A stretch of 64,000 nucleotides of DNA. Source: Candidatus Schekmanbacteria bacterium (lineage in GTDB: Bacteria; CSSED10-310; JACPHN01). This document shows positions 25,072 through 33,992 of this stretch, in pieces; the stretch's first letter is position 1, and each line of letters begins with the position of its first letter. The stretch spans positions 1 to 64,000 of the forward strand of contig JACPHN010000096.1 in NCBI GenBank assembly GCA_016188575.1, in the 5' to 3' direction. The translations under genes were made by a program, and so were the position numbers. The notes below the pieces were generated by a model. It did not search any database and had not been told where the DNA came from. It saw nothing but the letters and a program-made list of their open reading frames with translations.

Positions 25072-25722
25072 ATGCGAGCCATGAACCACTCCTCCACCGC
25101 TCCTCAAGACCGACCCAGCAAGCGCGACGACATCCTCGCCGCCGCCCTGCAGCTCTTCTCCGAGCGCGGGTTTCACGGCACCGCCGTCCCCCTCGTCGCC
25201 CAGGCCGCCCACGTCGGCGCCGGCACCATCTACCGCTACTTCGAAAGCAAGCAGAGCCTCGTCAACGCGCTCTACCGGCAGTGCAAGGAGCACATCCTCG
25301 CGTTCATGCTCGCCGGATTCCCCTTCGACGCCGCCCCGCGTGAGCAGTTCCGCGAGTTCTGGCGGCGCCTGGCCGCCTTCGCACACGGCCACCCCCACGC
25401 CTTTTCCTTCCTCGAGCTCCACTATCACGCGCCCTACCTGGACGCGGAGAGCCTCCGCCTGGAGCAGACGGCGCTCGAGCTCGCGGGCTCCTTCATCCGG
25501 CAGACGCAGCGTGCCGGAATCACCCGCAACGCCCACCCCGAGGCGCTCATCGCGCTCGTGTGGGGCGCCTTCGTCGGGCTCGTCAAGGCCGAAAAGGCCG
25601 GACATCTTCGCCTCGACGACGACATCATCCGCCAGACCGCAGAGAGCTGCTGGGACGCGCTGCGCGCCGCAAACGGCAGCCCCGAGGACCGCCCATCACC
25701 AGCCAGAGAGGAGACGACATGA
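25072..25722 (+). CDS. TetR/AcrR family transcriptional regulator
   Basis: About 216 residues. The N-terminal helix-turn-helix is clear: RDDILAAALQLFSERGFHGT, VPLVAQAAHVGAGTIYRYFE, SKQSLVNALYRQ. The C-terminal ligand domain is unassigned. ATG 25072 or 25081 is the start; the TTG at 25045 is rejected because it lies in the promoter. It overlaps the downstream gene (ATGA) and probably controls that gene and the flavin oxidoreductase through the palindrome at its own promoter. The inducer is unknown. Confidence 0.92.
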   Translation: MRAMNHSSTAPQDRPSKRDDILAAALQLFSERGFHGTAVPLVAQAAHVGAGTIYRYFESKQSLVNALYRQCKEHILAFMLAGFPFDAAPREQFREFWRRLAAFAHGHPHAFSFLELHYHAPYLDAESLRLEQTALELAGSFIRQTQRAGITRNAHPEALIALVWGAFVGLVKAEKAGHLRLDDDIIRQTAESCWDALRAANGSPEDRPSPAREETT

Positions 25723-26279
25723 CCGCTACGACACTGGAACGAGAAGCCGCGCCGCAATCCCGCGAATCGCGCTTTGCCGAGCGCTATACCCTCGATGATC
25801 TCGCCCGCATGAACACCGCGGAGCTGGAGGCGTGCTACCGCAACGGCAGCGTGCCGGAGAGTCTGCGCGTGTTGGACGGTTCGCCCGCCAGCCGCATGCT
25901 TGCGGTCGTCGGCCTGCAGTTCGGCCCCGTGCCCACCACCGTCCGCCGCGTCGCCGCGGCGGGGTGGTTCCCGTGGCGCGGAAAATCGTTCAAGGCGATC
26001 ACCGATGACAAGGGCACGGGCATCAACCGGGTCCGCCTCGCCTTCGGGGTTCGCGACCTCTTCGGGTTCGACACCCGCATCGAGCCGTCCGCCGTCGACG
26101 GCAAGCCCTGTATCCTGCTCGATTATGACAAGCCGAACAACCCCCGCGTCATCCGCGCCATCCGCGACGAGCTCCGCGAGGTCTCTCCGGGCGTCTTCCT
26201 CGGCCCCGCCATGCTCCAGCTCCGCGGCGGTTCCCGCCTGTTCTGCCACTTTGCAGTGGACACGAATCGCTCGAGCTAG
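25719..26279 (+). CDS. Conserved hypothetical protein in TetR operon
   Basis: 186 residues from ATG 25719, with AGAGAGGAG 5 bp upstream and an ATGA overlap with tetR. Visible features: a helical N-terminus (RYTLDDLARMNTAELEACYR), WFPWRGKSFKA in the middle, and a C-terminal block ILLDYDKPNNPRVIRAIRDE followed by VSPGVFLGPAML and RLFCHFAVDT. The layout resembles a family found next to TetR regulators and lipid or steroid genes in actinobacteria and proteobacteria, possibly a beta-barrel ligand binder, but I cannot name it. No signal peptide is present. It is probably a cytosolic partner of the oxidoreductase downstream. Confidence 0.8.
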   Translation: MTATTLEREAAPQSRESRFAERYTLDDLARMNTAELEACYRNGSVPESLRVLDGSPASRMLAVVGLQFGPVPTTVRRVAAAGWFPWRGKSFKAITDDKGTGINRVRLAFGVRDLFGFDTRIEPSAVDGKPCILLDYDKPNNPRVIRAIRDELREVSPGVFLGPAMLQLRGGSRLFCHFAVDTNRSS

Positions 26280-26357
26280 GGAGTCTCGGGCGGCCGGGTG
26301 CGGCGTGACTGTCCCGGCCGCCAATCAACTGCAATCGCGACCACAAGGGTAGGTGCC

Positions 26358-27602
26358 ATGAGCACGTTGTTCGAGCCCATCACGCTGCGCCGGCGGCTAA
26401 TGAAGAATCGCCTGGCGAAAACCGCGACCTTCGAGGGGCGCGGGACACCCGATGGATACGTGACGGATGAGTATGTGAGCTGGTATCGCGACCTCGCACA
26501 GGGCGGCGTCGGTCTCATTCACACCGGCATCGCCTACGTGAGCGAGCCGGGCAAGGCCGCGCCTCACCAGGTGGGGATCGAGCGAGACGACCGTATTCCC
26601 GGGTTTTGCGCGTTGGCGGAAGCCGTTCACGAGCATGACTGCCTGGTCCTGGCACAGCTTCATCACCCTGGTCGCCAGCTTATGCTCGTTCCCGGCTTCA
26701 ACGACGGCTGCGAGGTTGTTGCGCCTTCGGCGGTCAAGCATTTGCTCACCCGCGTCACACCGCGGCCGTTTACACTCGCGGAGATCGCCGACCTCGTCGC
26801 CCGCTTCGGTGACGCGGCGCACCGGGCGGAGCTTGCGGGACTCGACGGCGTGCAGATCCACGTCGCCCACGGCTACTTGCTCAACGCGTTTCTTTCGCGC
26901 CGGACGAATCGGCGAACGGACCGGTATGGGGGCAGCCTGCACGGGCGCCTGCGGATCATCCGCGAAATCGTGGAGACCGTGCGGGAGCGCACCAGGACCG
27001 GGTTTTTGATCACAGTCAAGCTGAGCGGCTACGACGGACCTTATCCGGGCGATTTGAGCGCGGCGGAGGCCGCCGAGGTTGCGAGCGCGATCGGTTCCTG
27101 GGACGTCGATGCCATCGAGGTAAGCACCGGCACCTACGAGTATCCGCGCACGACGTGCGGCACGTTGCCGCTCGAGCTGATGTTCACCGTGGGGCTCGGC
27201 CGCTACTTGCCGGGCTACGTGCGCGCGATCGCGCGGCTGCTGGCGCCGCTCGCAGCCTATCCCTTGCGCTACCGCGAGGGTTTCAACATGAGCATGGTGC
27301 GGCGGATCCGGCGGGCGACGGATGTGCCGATCATTGCGCTCGGCGGCTTCAAGACGCCGGAGGCGATGGAGGCGGTGCTCGACCGCGGCGAAGCTGATAT
27401 CATAGCGCTTGGCCGGCAGCTCATCGCTGACCCGGACTTCCCGGAGAAGGTGCGCACGGGGCGCAAATTCGAGGAGTGCTCCTTCTGCAACAAGTGCATT
27501 GCTCTGGTCGGCGCCAAACCGGCGATGTGCTACGAGCGCCACGACTACCACGCGGCCGCGTCGCCGCAAAGCGGGGCGATTCGCGAGCTTGTCGGCGTCT
27601 GA
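26358..27602 (+). CDS. Old-yellow-enzyme family NADH:flavin oxidoreductase with C-terminal Cys cluster
   Basis: 414 residues from ATG 26358 (GGGTAGG upstream). FMN-dependent ene-reductase TIM barrel: KNRLAKTATFEGRGTPDGY, HHPGRQ, HVAHGYLLNAFLS with the paired His168/His171 active-site residues, RRTDRYGGSLHGR, and PIIALGGFKTPEAME. CSFCNKC plus a Cys 11 residues on (C374, C377, C380, C391) matches the 4Fe-4S ligand pattern of 2,4-dienoyl-CoA reductase-type enzymes. The C-terminal FAD/NAD domain of those enzymes is absent, so electrons must come from another protein. It probably reduces an enone or similar substrate under TetR control. Confidence 0.88.
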   Translation: MSTLFEPITLRRRLMKNRLAKTATFEGRGTPDGYVTDEYVSWYRDLAQGGVGLIHTGIAYVSEPGKAAPHQVGIERDDRIPGFCALAEAVHEHDCLVLAQLHHPGRQLMLVPGFNDGCEVVAPSAVKHLLTRVTPRPFTLAEIADLVARFGDAAHRAELAGLDGVQIHVAHGYLLNAFLSRRTNRRTDRYGGSLHGRLRIIREIVETVRERTRTGFLITVKLSGYDGPYPGDLSAAEAAEVASAIGSWDVDAIEVSTGTYEYPRTTCGTLPLELMFTVGLGRYLPGYVRAIARLLAPLAAYPLRYREGFNMSMVRRIRRATDVPIIALGGFKTPEAMEAVLDRGEADIIALGRQLIADPDFPEKVRTGRKFEECSFCNKCIALVGAKPAMCYERHDYHAAASPQSGAIRELVGV

Positions 27603-27660
27603 AGCGGAGCGCCGCCGCGGATTGGGCGGCGGCGCGACACTGCCGGCGAGGGTGGCGCGC

Positions 27661-29067
27661 GTGGAGCCTCCGGAGACGCCGGTGGTGAGCGGCAGCAACG
27701 TCCAGACCGTCGCCCCAACCCCAAACGAAGCGCCGCCAGGCTCGCTCCGCTCTCACCCACTGTTTCTCACCTTTTCCGATGGCGACCTCGAGCGGGATTT
27801 TCGCCGGCAATACTACCAGAAGACCGTGCCGCCGCTGCGACTTGTGGTCGGAGCGACGCTGTGCTTTCTCGTGGTGATCGCCGTCACGCTCTGGACGGGA
27901 ATGCTCGAGTGGCTCGATCCTACCGGGGCACTCGGCATCGACCAGGACCTGCTCGCGCTGTCCCGAGTCTACGTTACGGCCGTCGAGCTACCCATCACCG
28001 TCGGGGTATTGCTGTTGTCGTTTCGCCAGGGGTTTTACCGCCTGGTTCAGGTGGCGACGACGTTCTCCGCCGTGGTGATTCTTGGGGCGCCGACGATCGG
28101 GCTGATCGTGACGCCGCTGAGCGTTCCCGCAGACTACGCGGGAATGATCGTGGCCGTCGGCGTTTTCCCGGTGGTCGCCGGGTTGCGGCTGCGGCTCGGC
28201 TGGGCGGTTCTTACCGGCGTGGGCGTCTCGGTGCCGTATCTTGCAGCGCTCCTGGCTACCGGGGTCGTAGGCACCGCGCTCTTCTCGGCACTCACCTTCT
28301 GGATCCTGTTCGCCAACGTCGTCGGCGGGCTGATTTGCCGCCAGACCGAGCAATACGCACGGCAGGAGTTCTTGCAAGCGCGCACGATCGAGGCCCAGCG
28401 CGAGACGATCCGGCGCGAGCAGGAGCGCTCGGAGCGTCTCCTGCTGAACATTCTTCCGGAGTCGGTGGCGGCGCGCCTCAAGGCCGGTGAAAACCGCGTC
28501 GCTGACGGCTACGAGATGGTGACAGTGCTCTTCGCCGACATCGTCGATTTCACGGTGCTCTCGCAGCAGCTCACGCCGGACGCGGTGGTGAAGCTGCTCA
28601 ACGACCTCTTCACGAGATTCGACGAAGTGGCCGCGGCGCAGGGTGTCGAGAAGATCAAGACCGTCGGGGACGCCTACATGGCCGTCAGTGGGCTACCCAG
28701 CCCCCGGGCGGACCACGCGCGGGCCATCGCCGAGACGGCGCTCGCGCTCCAGCGCGTGGCTCAGGAGGTTCGCGAGCGCACCGGCATGCCCATCGCGCTC
28801 AGGATCGGCGCGCACAGCGGCCCGGTGGTGGCCGGCGTCATCGGCAGCTCCAAGCTGGCATACGACCTGTGGGGCGACACCGTGAACACGGCGAGCCGTA
28901 TGGAGTCGCACGGCTGTCCCGGCGAGCTTCACGTCACCGCGGCGACGTACGAGCTCCTCCGGCGCGACTACGACTGTATCGAGCGCGGCGTGGTCGAGGT
29001 CAAGGGCAAGGGCCCCATGCGCACCTATCTCGTGCGCGGCCGGCGCGCTACGGGCGCTCGCGGCTGA
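27661..29067 (+). CDS. Membrane-bound class III adenylate cyclase
   Basis: About 468 residues if GTG 27661 is the start; the N-terminus is uncertain. Roughly six hydrophobic helices (~60-230) are followed by a short coiled linker (EAQRETIRREQERSERLLLN) and a class III cyclase domain. The metal-binding Asp residues are in FADIVDF (293 and 296), the adenine-selecting Lys is in EKIKTVGDAYM (near 333), and the transition-state Asn/Arg are in VNTASRM (409 and 413). All catalytic residues are present, so it should make cAMP from ATP in response to a membrane signal. It overlaps the convergent gene by 20 bp at the 3' end. Confidence 0.92.
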   Translation: MEPPETPVVSGSNVQTVAPTPNEAPPGSLRSHPLFLTFSDGDLERDFRRQYYQKTVPPLRLVVGATLCFLVVIAVTLWTGMLEWLDPTGALGIDQDLLALSRVYVTAVELPITVGVLLLSFRQGFYRLVQVATTFSAVVILGAPTIGLIVTPLSVPADYAGMIVAVGVFPVVAGLRLRLGWAVLTGVGVSVPYLAALLATGVVGTALFSALTFWILFANVVGGLICRQTEQYARQEFLQARTIEAQRETIRREQERSERLLLNILPESVAARLKAGENRVADGYEMVTVLFADIVDFTVLSQQLTPDAVVKLLNDLFTRFDEVAAAQGVEKIKTVGDAYMAVSGLPSPRADHARAIAETALALQRVAQEVRERTGMPIALRIGAHSGPVVAGVIGSSKLAYDLWGDTVNTASRMESHGCPGELHVTAATYELLRRDYDCIERGVVEVKGKGPMRTYLVRGRRATGARG

Positions 29068-30001
29068 TTTCGGTGCGCGGCCGCCGCCACCCGTCGTCGT
29101 CATCGCCATGGTCGCCGTGGTGACCACCGGAGATCAGATCCTCCACATTTCGATAGCGCGCAACCACTCGCCGCCAGGCGCGGTTCACGTAGGAGCTGTG
29201 ATGCACCCGATGGGCGCGGTCCAGGGCCTGCTCGAGGTGGTGGAAACCGCGTTGCACGGAGCGGAAATCCCGCCGAATGTGCCCGTACTGCGCGCCGTCT
29301 TCAATGACGCCGTGCAGGTGCTCGGCGGCGTTGGCAAACTTGTGCGCATCGTTGCCGAGGTGGCGGTACCCGGTGCGGTCGTGGATGAGCTCGTGGAAGC
29401 GCTCCGCAGCGCTCGACAGGCCGTGGACGGCGGCCGCCAGATCGTGCTCCTGGTACCGGTCGCCATCGTCGTATGCGTCGTCATCGAAGTAGACCTCGCG
29501 GGGCCCCTCCACGACCACGAGCGGGTCGGTGGTAATGCGCACGGTCAGGTCGCGTTGCAGCGCATCGTGGAGCGTCTCGAGAGCTTCGAGCGCCGCGCGC
29601 CCAGGCACCGGCAGCACGAGCGGCGGCAATAGTGTGATGCTATGCCGCAGGGTGCGGTACTGGCGATCGAGCTCGTCGTATGCGGCGTTGACGACGTTGC
29701 TTGGGTCGCCGCGCTCGATCATGCGGCGCACGTGCTGGGCCTTCTCGACGACCCGCTCGGCCTCCTTGGCCGCGTCGCGCGAGCGCGCGTTGCCGCGCAG
29801 CTCCCGCGACAGTTTCGTGGCCGATTCCGCCAGCTTTTGCGCGCTCCGCGCCGCGACCTCGGGCGGGCTCACGCTCTCCGCCGCCTCCCGGCGCGAAGCC
29901 GTCGCCTTCCCGTCGTGATCCGCTCGGCCCGCGGCGGGGAGCCCGAGCAACAGGCTCACGGTGATCAGGGCAATCGAAAGGCTTCTTATCGTGGTTATCA
30001 T
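29048..30001 (-). CDS. Secreted, helix-rich hypothetical protein
   Basis: 317 residues from ATG 30001, supported by GGGAG 7 bp upstream; ATG 30019 is less likely. The N-terminus is a Sec signal (SIALITVSLLLGLPAAGRA). The mature protein is rich in helices with many His and Arg residues (ERFHELIHDRTGYRHLGNDA, HKFANAAEHLHGVIED) and ends in a His/Asp-rich tail (GGHHGDHGDDDDGW) that may bind metal. I do not recognise the family. It is probably periplasmic and structural or metal-sequestering; this is a guess. A 174-bp gap without other features precedes it. Confidence 0.75.
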   Translation of the reverse strand: MITTIRSLSIALITVSLLLGLPAAGRADHDGKATASRREAAESVSPPEVAARSAQKLAESATKLSRELRGNARSRDAAKEAERVVEKAQHVRRMIERGDPSNVVNAAYDELDRQYRTLRHSITLLPPLVLPVPGRAALEALETLHDALQRDLTVRITTDPLVVVEGPREVYFDDDAYDDGDRYQEHDLAAAVHGLSSAAERFHELIHDRTGYRHLGNDAHKFANAAEHLHGVIEDGAQYGHIRRDFRSVQRGFHHLEQALDRAHRVHHSSYVNRAWRRVVARYRNVEDLISGGHHGDHGDDDDGWRRPRTEISRERP

Positions 30002-30175
30002 GATGGTCTCCCAGTGCAATGTGCGCGTTTTTCACGTGGCATGAGGAGCCCGGCAGTCGGGCTCTGAGAAGTATTACACCGCGTTCGCGAAAAGCGTTGA
30101 AGCGCGGGTGCGGGAGGAACGGCGGAGGCGGCGGCCGGCGACGGCCTCCTGTCAGCAAGGCGAGCGATCCGGGGA

Positions 30176-31747
30176 TCACCAATCCGTGATCTTGTAGTCC
30201 TTGAGGAACTGCCCCCAGACGTGCCGACCGGCCGCCAGGCCCGTGAAGATGGGGTCGACGATGCGCGCCGCGCCATCGACGACGTCCAGGGGTGGGCTGA
30301 AATCGTGCATTTCGCGCTTGTGAGCGGCGATTGCGGCGGGATCCTCGTCGGTCACCCAACCCGTGTCGACGCTGTTCATGTGGATGCCGTCGCGAACGTA
30401 GTCCAGCGCCGCGGTCCGCGTCATCATGTTGAGCGCGGCCTTGGCCATGTTGGTATGGGGGTGGCGATCGCTCTTGCAGGAGCGGTAGAACTGCCCTTCC
30501 ATGGCCGAGACGTTGACGATGTGTGCGTCGCGCGTCGGGACTGCGAGCATCAACGGCTTCAATCGCGCGTTCAGGAGGTAGGGCGCGACGGCGTTGACGA
30601 GGTGCACCTCCAGAAGCTCCACGGTCGGCACGTCGGCCATGCGAAGGCGCCAGGATGACAGGGTCCGCAGGTCGACTTGCTGCTCATCCGCGTCGAGCGC
30701 ACCCAGGGGAAACAGCGCCTCGCCACGCGCCTCGTCCCCGGAAACGAGGGGGATCTGGCTGAGCGCTGCCGGGGGCAAGGCGTTGTCGTTTTTGAGCACG
30801 ACAGCGCCGGCGCTCGCGCTCGGGTCGAGCAGCAGCGCCGCGGGCCCGTCGAGGCGAAGCGCGGGATCGAGCTCCGCAGCGATCAGATGCTGGTAGAACC
30901 CTGGCGGCCGACGGACCGTCTGGCACGCGTTGTTGATGAGAAAATCGAGGCGCGCGTGCCGCGCCCGCAAGTGGGCGCACAGCGCCTCGACGTTGGGAAT
31001 GTGCCGCAAGTCGATGGCGTGGATCTCGAGGCGATGCGCCCAGGCCGCGAAGTCGGCTTCGGCCGCGTATCGCCGCGCCGCATCGCGCGGGAATCGGGTC
31101 GTGACGATGACGCTGCACCCCGAGCGCAGCAGCATGAGAGCGGCCTGGAAACCGATCTTGACGCGGCCGCCGGTGACCAGCGCCACGCGGCCGCGCAGGT
31201 CGCCGCGCTGGTCGCGCTTGCGGTAGTTAAAGTCGCCGCAGGTGGGGCACATCTGATCGTAGAAAAAGTGGACTACCGTAAATGGTTGCCGGCAGACGTA
31301 ACAGGTGCGCGGTTCCCGGATTTCGCCGAGAGGCGGCGGCAAGGCGGCGCCCGGGGCGCTGTTGGCATCGCCGCGGCGCGGCGTCTGGAAGATGGGGTTT
31401 TCGCGCAGCTTGCGAATCCCGGTCGTCGCGACGAGAGCGCGCTCGGCCTGCCGGGCCGCCGCGGATTCCTGATGGCGGAGCGACTTGCGAAGCTTGCGCC
31501 GGGCGGCCGCGTCCGGCTTGGATGCTCGTCCCGCCGCTTCCATGAGCCGGCGCCGCAAATCGCGGTCAAGCAGTGCGAGCAGTCCGCGATCGTCGATCAC
31601 CGCCTCCAGCAGCGCCGCGGCGTCGCGCGCGGACTGGGCGAGCGCTGCTGGATCCGTGCGCTGGGGAGAGCTGGCGCCGGAGGGGAGCGCGGCCGCGGCG
31701 GCAGGCGCCGTGGGCGCTCCGACGTCGGCCTCGGCTTTACAGCTCAT
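30176..31747 (-). CDS. Short-chain dehydrogenase/reductase-like protein with internal zinc ribbon
   Basis: 523 residues, twice the usual SDR length. The N-terminal ~145 residues are helical and Ala/Arg-rich. A zinc ribbon follows (CYVC ... CPTC; C149, C152, C167, C170). The Rossmann domain begins at VALVTGGRVKIG (192-199), and LINNACQT is the NAG-type motif. The active site is altered: Ser is present (NVSAMEG) and Lys is present in HTNMAKAALN, but the residue four before that Lys is Thr, not Tyr. The family may therefore not be a classical oxidoreductase. The C-terminus GQFLKDYKITDW looks family-specific. It overlaps the 3' end of the beta-helix gene upstream by 11 bp. Confidence 0.8.
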   Translation of the reverse strand: MSCKAEADVGAPTAPAAAAALPSGASSPQRTDPAALAQSARDAAALLEAVIDDRGLLALLDRDLRRRLMEAAGRASKPDAAARRKLRKSLRHQESAAARQAERALVATTGIRKLRENPIFQTPRRGDANSAPGAALPPPLGEIREPRTCYVCRQPFTVVHFFYDQMCPTCGDFNYRKRDQRGDLRGRVALVTGGRVKIGFQAALMLLRSGCSVIVTTRFPRDAARRYAAEADFAAWAHRLEIHAIDLRHIPNVEALCAHLRARHARLDFLINNACQTVRRPPGFYQHLIAAELDPALRLDGPAALLLDPSASAGAVVLKNDNALPPAALSQIPLVSGDEARGEALFPLGALDADEQQVDLRTLSSWRLRMADVPTVELLEVHLVNAVAPYLLNARLKPLMLAVPTRDAHIVNVSAMEGQFYRSCKSDRHPHTNMAKAALNMMTRTAALDYVRDGIHMNSVDTGWVTDEDPAAIAAHKREMHDFSPPLDVVDGAARIVDPIFTGLAAGRHVWGQFLKDYKITDW

Positions 31748-33935
31748 TGCCGGCTCCCCGGCAGCTTCCGCCCCACATTACCTCTCCTGGGTTGTCGGGG
31801 GAGCCAGGGATGGGGCATGATCGCACCCGTTTCGCGCTTCCCGTCGCGCTCATCGCCATCGCCGCGAGCACCAGGCCCACGGCAACGCCCATGCTGAGCG
31901 CTCCGCTCCCGCTTGCCAGCGGCACGGACGGCGCGTCCCCCTGCCCGACCAGAGCGATTCCGAGCGCCGGTGTGTCCGGGTCGCTGGTAGCCACCGAGAG
32001 CCCGCCGGCGCGCCGGCCCCCGCCCGTCGGCCGGAAGACGGCTTCCACCGAGCACATTTCGCCTGGCCCGAGCGCCCGGCCGGAGCAGTCGCCGCCCGTG
32101 ATGGCGAAGTCGGCCGCGTCCGTGCCAGCGGTCCTGATCCCCGCGATGGCCAGCGATCCCGTCCCGTTGTTGCGGATGGTGAAGCTCTGCGGCGGCGAGG
32201 AGGAACCGGCGGCGACCACGCCATAGTCGTGCCACGCCGGCCAGAAACCAGCGTCGGGGACGCTCGTCGCGGCGCCGCGCTCGTACGCCCCGCGATCGAC
32301 GCCCGCGCCCGCCGGGCGCGCACCGCCCACGAGGTCGCCCGCCGGTACCAGCCCGCCAAAGCCGCCCACGGGAAGACCGTTGTCGATCGCGGGGCTCTCC
32401 GCCTCCAGCCGGCCATCGAAATACTCGAGGTTGCCGTCGACAAAACGCGGCGATGAGCACACGTCCTGAGCGCCGAAGCCGCACTCGTTTTTCACGCCGT
32501 AGACGACGTTGTAGTCAATCCGCCCGGCCGCGTACCCTCGCGGATCCCAGATCATCGCCGCCGTATCCCCGGAACCCGGCGGAAACTCTTCGTAGCCCAA
32601 CAGCGCGCTGTTCTGAATCCACACTTGCTCGGAACCGTCGCACGCAACGGTCCCATCGCAGTCGGCGCCCACGAGCACATCGCCGTGGCCGACCACCGTG
32701 GAATTCACGATATTCGCCACGTTAGACGGCAGCAAGCTGACCTCGATCGCCGCTCCACCTGCGCGGCAGTGGTTGAACACCGCGGTCGCTTCGGTGAACG
32801 GCTTGCCCGCAAAGAACCCGCAATTGCCGACGGCCAGGCTGTTGACGATCGTTGAGCTCCCCGAAATCTTGAACTGATTGCCGGCGTTGCCGACGGCGAT
32901 GCTGCGGCGAATCGTGGTCCGCGCGCCCGGCATCCGCAGGTAGAGCAAGTCGAGGCCGTCGGAGGTGTTATGGCGAAAGATGGAGTCCTCGATGATCCAG
33001 TCTCCACCCGTGGCCCCGGTTCCAACGCCGTCGCCGTAGCCGCCGAGCTCCTGCTCCCAACAATGTTCGGGGAGCGGCGGCGTATCGCCCGGCGCGTAGC
33101 TCTCGCCGCAGCCGTTCCACTCGACGATCCAGCGGGTGAAGCGCAGGGTGCCGCTGTTGGAATCGTCGTCTTCGGGAAGGTCTCCGTCCCAGCCCGACCA
33201 GCCGTTGGCCGCGATCCGGACGTCCTCGACCGTCCAGTCGGAGATGCGCCCGGCCTGGATTCCGCCGGCGGCCAGGCCATGAATGTCGAGATTGCGCAGC
33301 GTGACGTTCGCGGAGTCCGAGGCATAGATGCCGAGCGGTGCCCAGGTCCCGTAGGGCGCCTCGTCGCGCCGGCAGCGCACGGAAGGGTCGCAGCCGGTGC
33401 TCGGGTCCGGGCAAAAGGACTCGATGCAGGCGGAGTGATCGGTGAGCTCGAGGCATTCGATCGCCGCGTTGGACGTGCCCTGGAGAGTCAGGAGCTGCCA
33501 GGGCCGTTCCGTTCCCCACAGCTCGGGAGCGGCCGCGCAGCCACTGTCCCAGCCGGCCCCGAGGATGCGGGTGGGGTTCTCGGCGGCGGTACCGGACGGC
33601 AACGGCGGAAGATGACAGCCGAAAGCGCCGCCCGCGTCGCACCAGCCCGTATTGGGCGCGCCGAATCCCAGCATGAAGGCGCCCGGGCCGATAACCAGGG
33701 TGTCACTGCCCTGAATCTTCCAGGCGCCGTCGGCGTCGAGCGCCCAGAAGGGGTGCGCCCACGCACACGGCTGGTTCTGGCCGCTGCCCGGGTATGCAGC
33801 GTCGCTCAGCCCGGTGCATTGCGCGTCCGTGCCGCCGTCGGTGCGCACGTAGTAGGTGGCAGCGATGGCCGCGGGAGTAGGCGGAGCAAGCAGAGCAAGA
33901 AGGCAAATCGCTGTCAGCAAGAACGTGCGAACCAT
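31737..33935 (-). CDS. Secreted right-handed beta-helix protein with choice-of-anchor-D-like domain
   Basis: 732 residues with a Sec signal (FLLTAICLLALLAPPTPAAI). Residues ~150-530 are parallel beta-helix repeats (VTLRNLDIHGLAAGGIQ, TTIRRSIAVGNAGNQFKI, WIQNSALLGYEE), as in polysaccharide-acting or surface proteins. Paired Cys residues suggest disulfides. Residues ~570-670 match the ASPM/SPD-2/Hydin type Ig fold (FTIRNNGTGSLAIAGI, GRALGPGEMCSVEAVFRPTG). A Gly/Ala membrane helix (MGVAVGLVLAAMAMSATG) and a short basic tail follow. The layout suggests export and retention at the surface. Substrate unknown. Confidence 0.85.
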   Translation of the reverse strand: MVRTFLLTAICLLALLAPPTPAAIAATYYVRTDGGTDAQCTGLSDAAYPGSGQNQPCAWAHPFWALDADGAWKIQGSDTLVIGPGAFMLGFGAPNTGWCDAGGAFGCHLPPLPSGTAAENPTRILGAGWDSGCAAAPELWGTERPWQLLTLQGTSNAAIECLELTDHSACIESFCPDPSTGCDPSVRCRRDEAPYGTWAPLGIYASDSANVTLRNLDIHGLAAGGIQAGRISDWTVEDVRIAANGWSGWDGDLPEDDDSNSGTLRFTRWIVEWNGCGESYAPGDTPPLPEHCWEQELGGYGDGVGTGATGGDWIIEDSIFRHNTSDGLDLLYLRMPGARTTIRRSIAVGNAGNQFKISGSSTIVNSLAVGNCGFFAGKPFTEATAVFNHCRAGGAAIEVSLLPSNVANIVNSTVVGHGDVLVGADCDGTVACDGSEQVWIQNSALLGYEEFPPGSGDTAAMIWDPRGYAAGRIDYNVVYGVKNECGFGAQDVCSSPRFVDGNLEYFDGRLEAESPAIDNGLPVGGFGGLVPAGDLVGGARPAGAGVDRGAYERGAATSVPDAGFWPAWHDYGVVAAGSSSPPQSFTIRNNGTGSLAIAGIRTAGTDAADFAITGGDCSGRALGPGEMCSVEAVFRPTGGGRRAGGLSVATSDPDTPALGIALVGQGDAPSVPLASGSGALSMGVAVGLVLAAMAMSATGSAKRVRSCPIPGSPDNPGEVMWGGSCRGAGNEL

Positions 33936-33992
33936 GACAACCTCACGGATGGCGAGCGGGCCGCGGTGGTGAACGGGAGCGCCGCGATCGGG

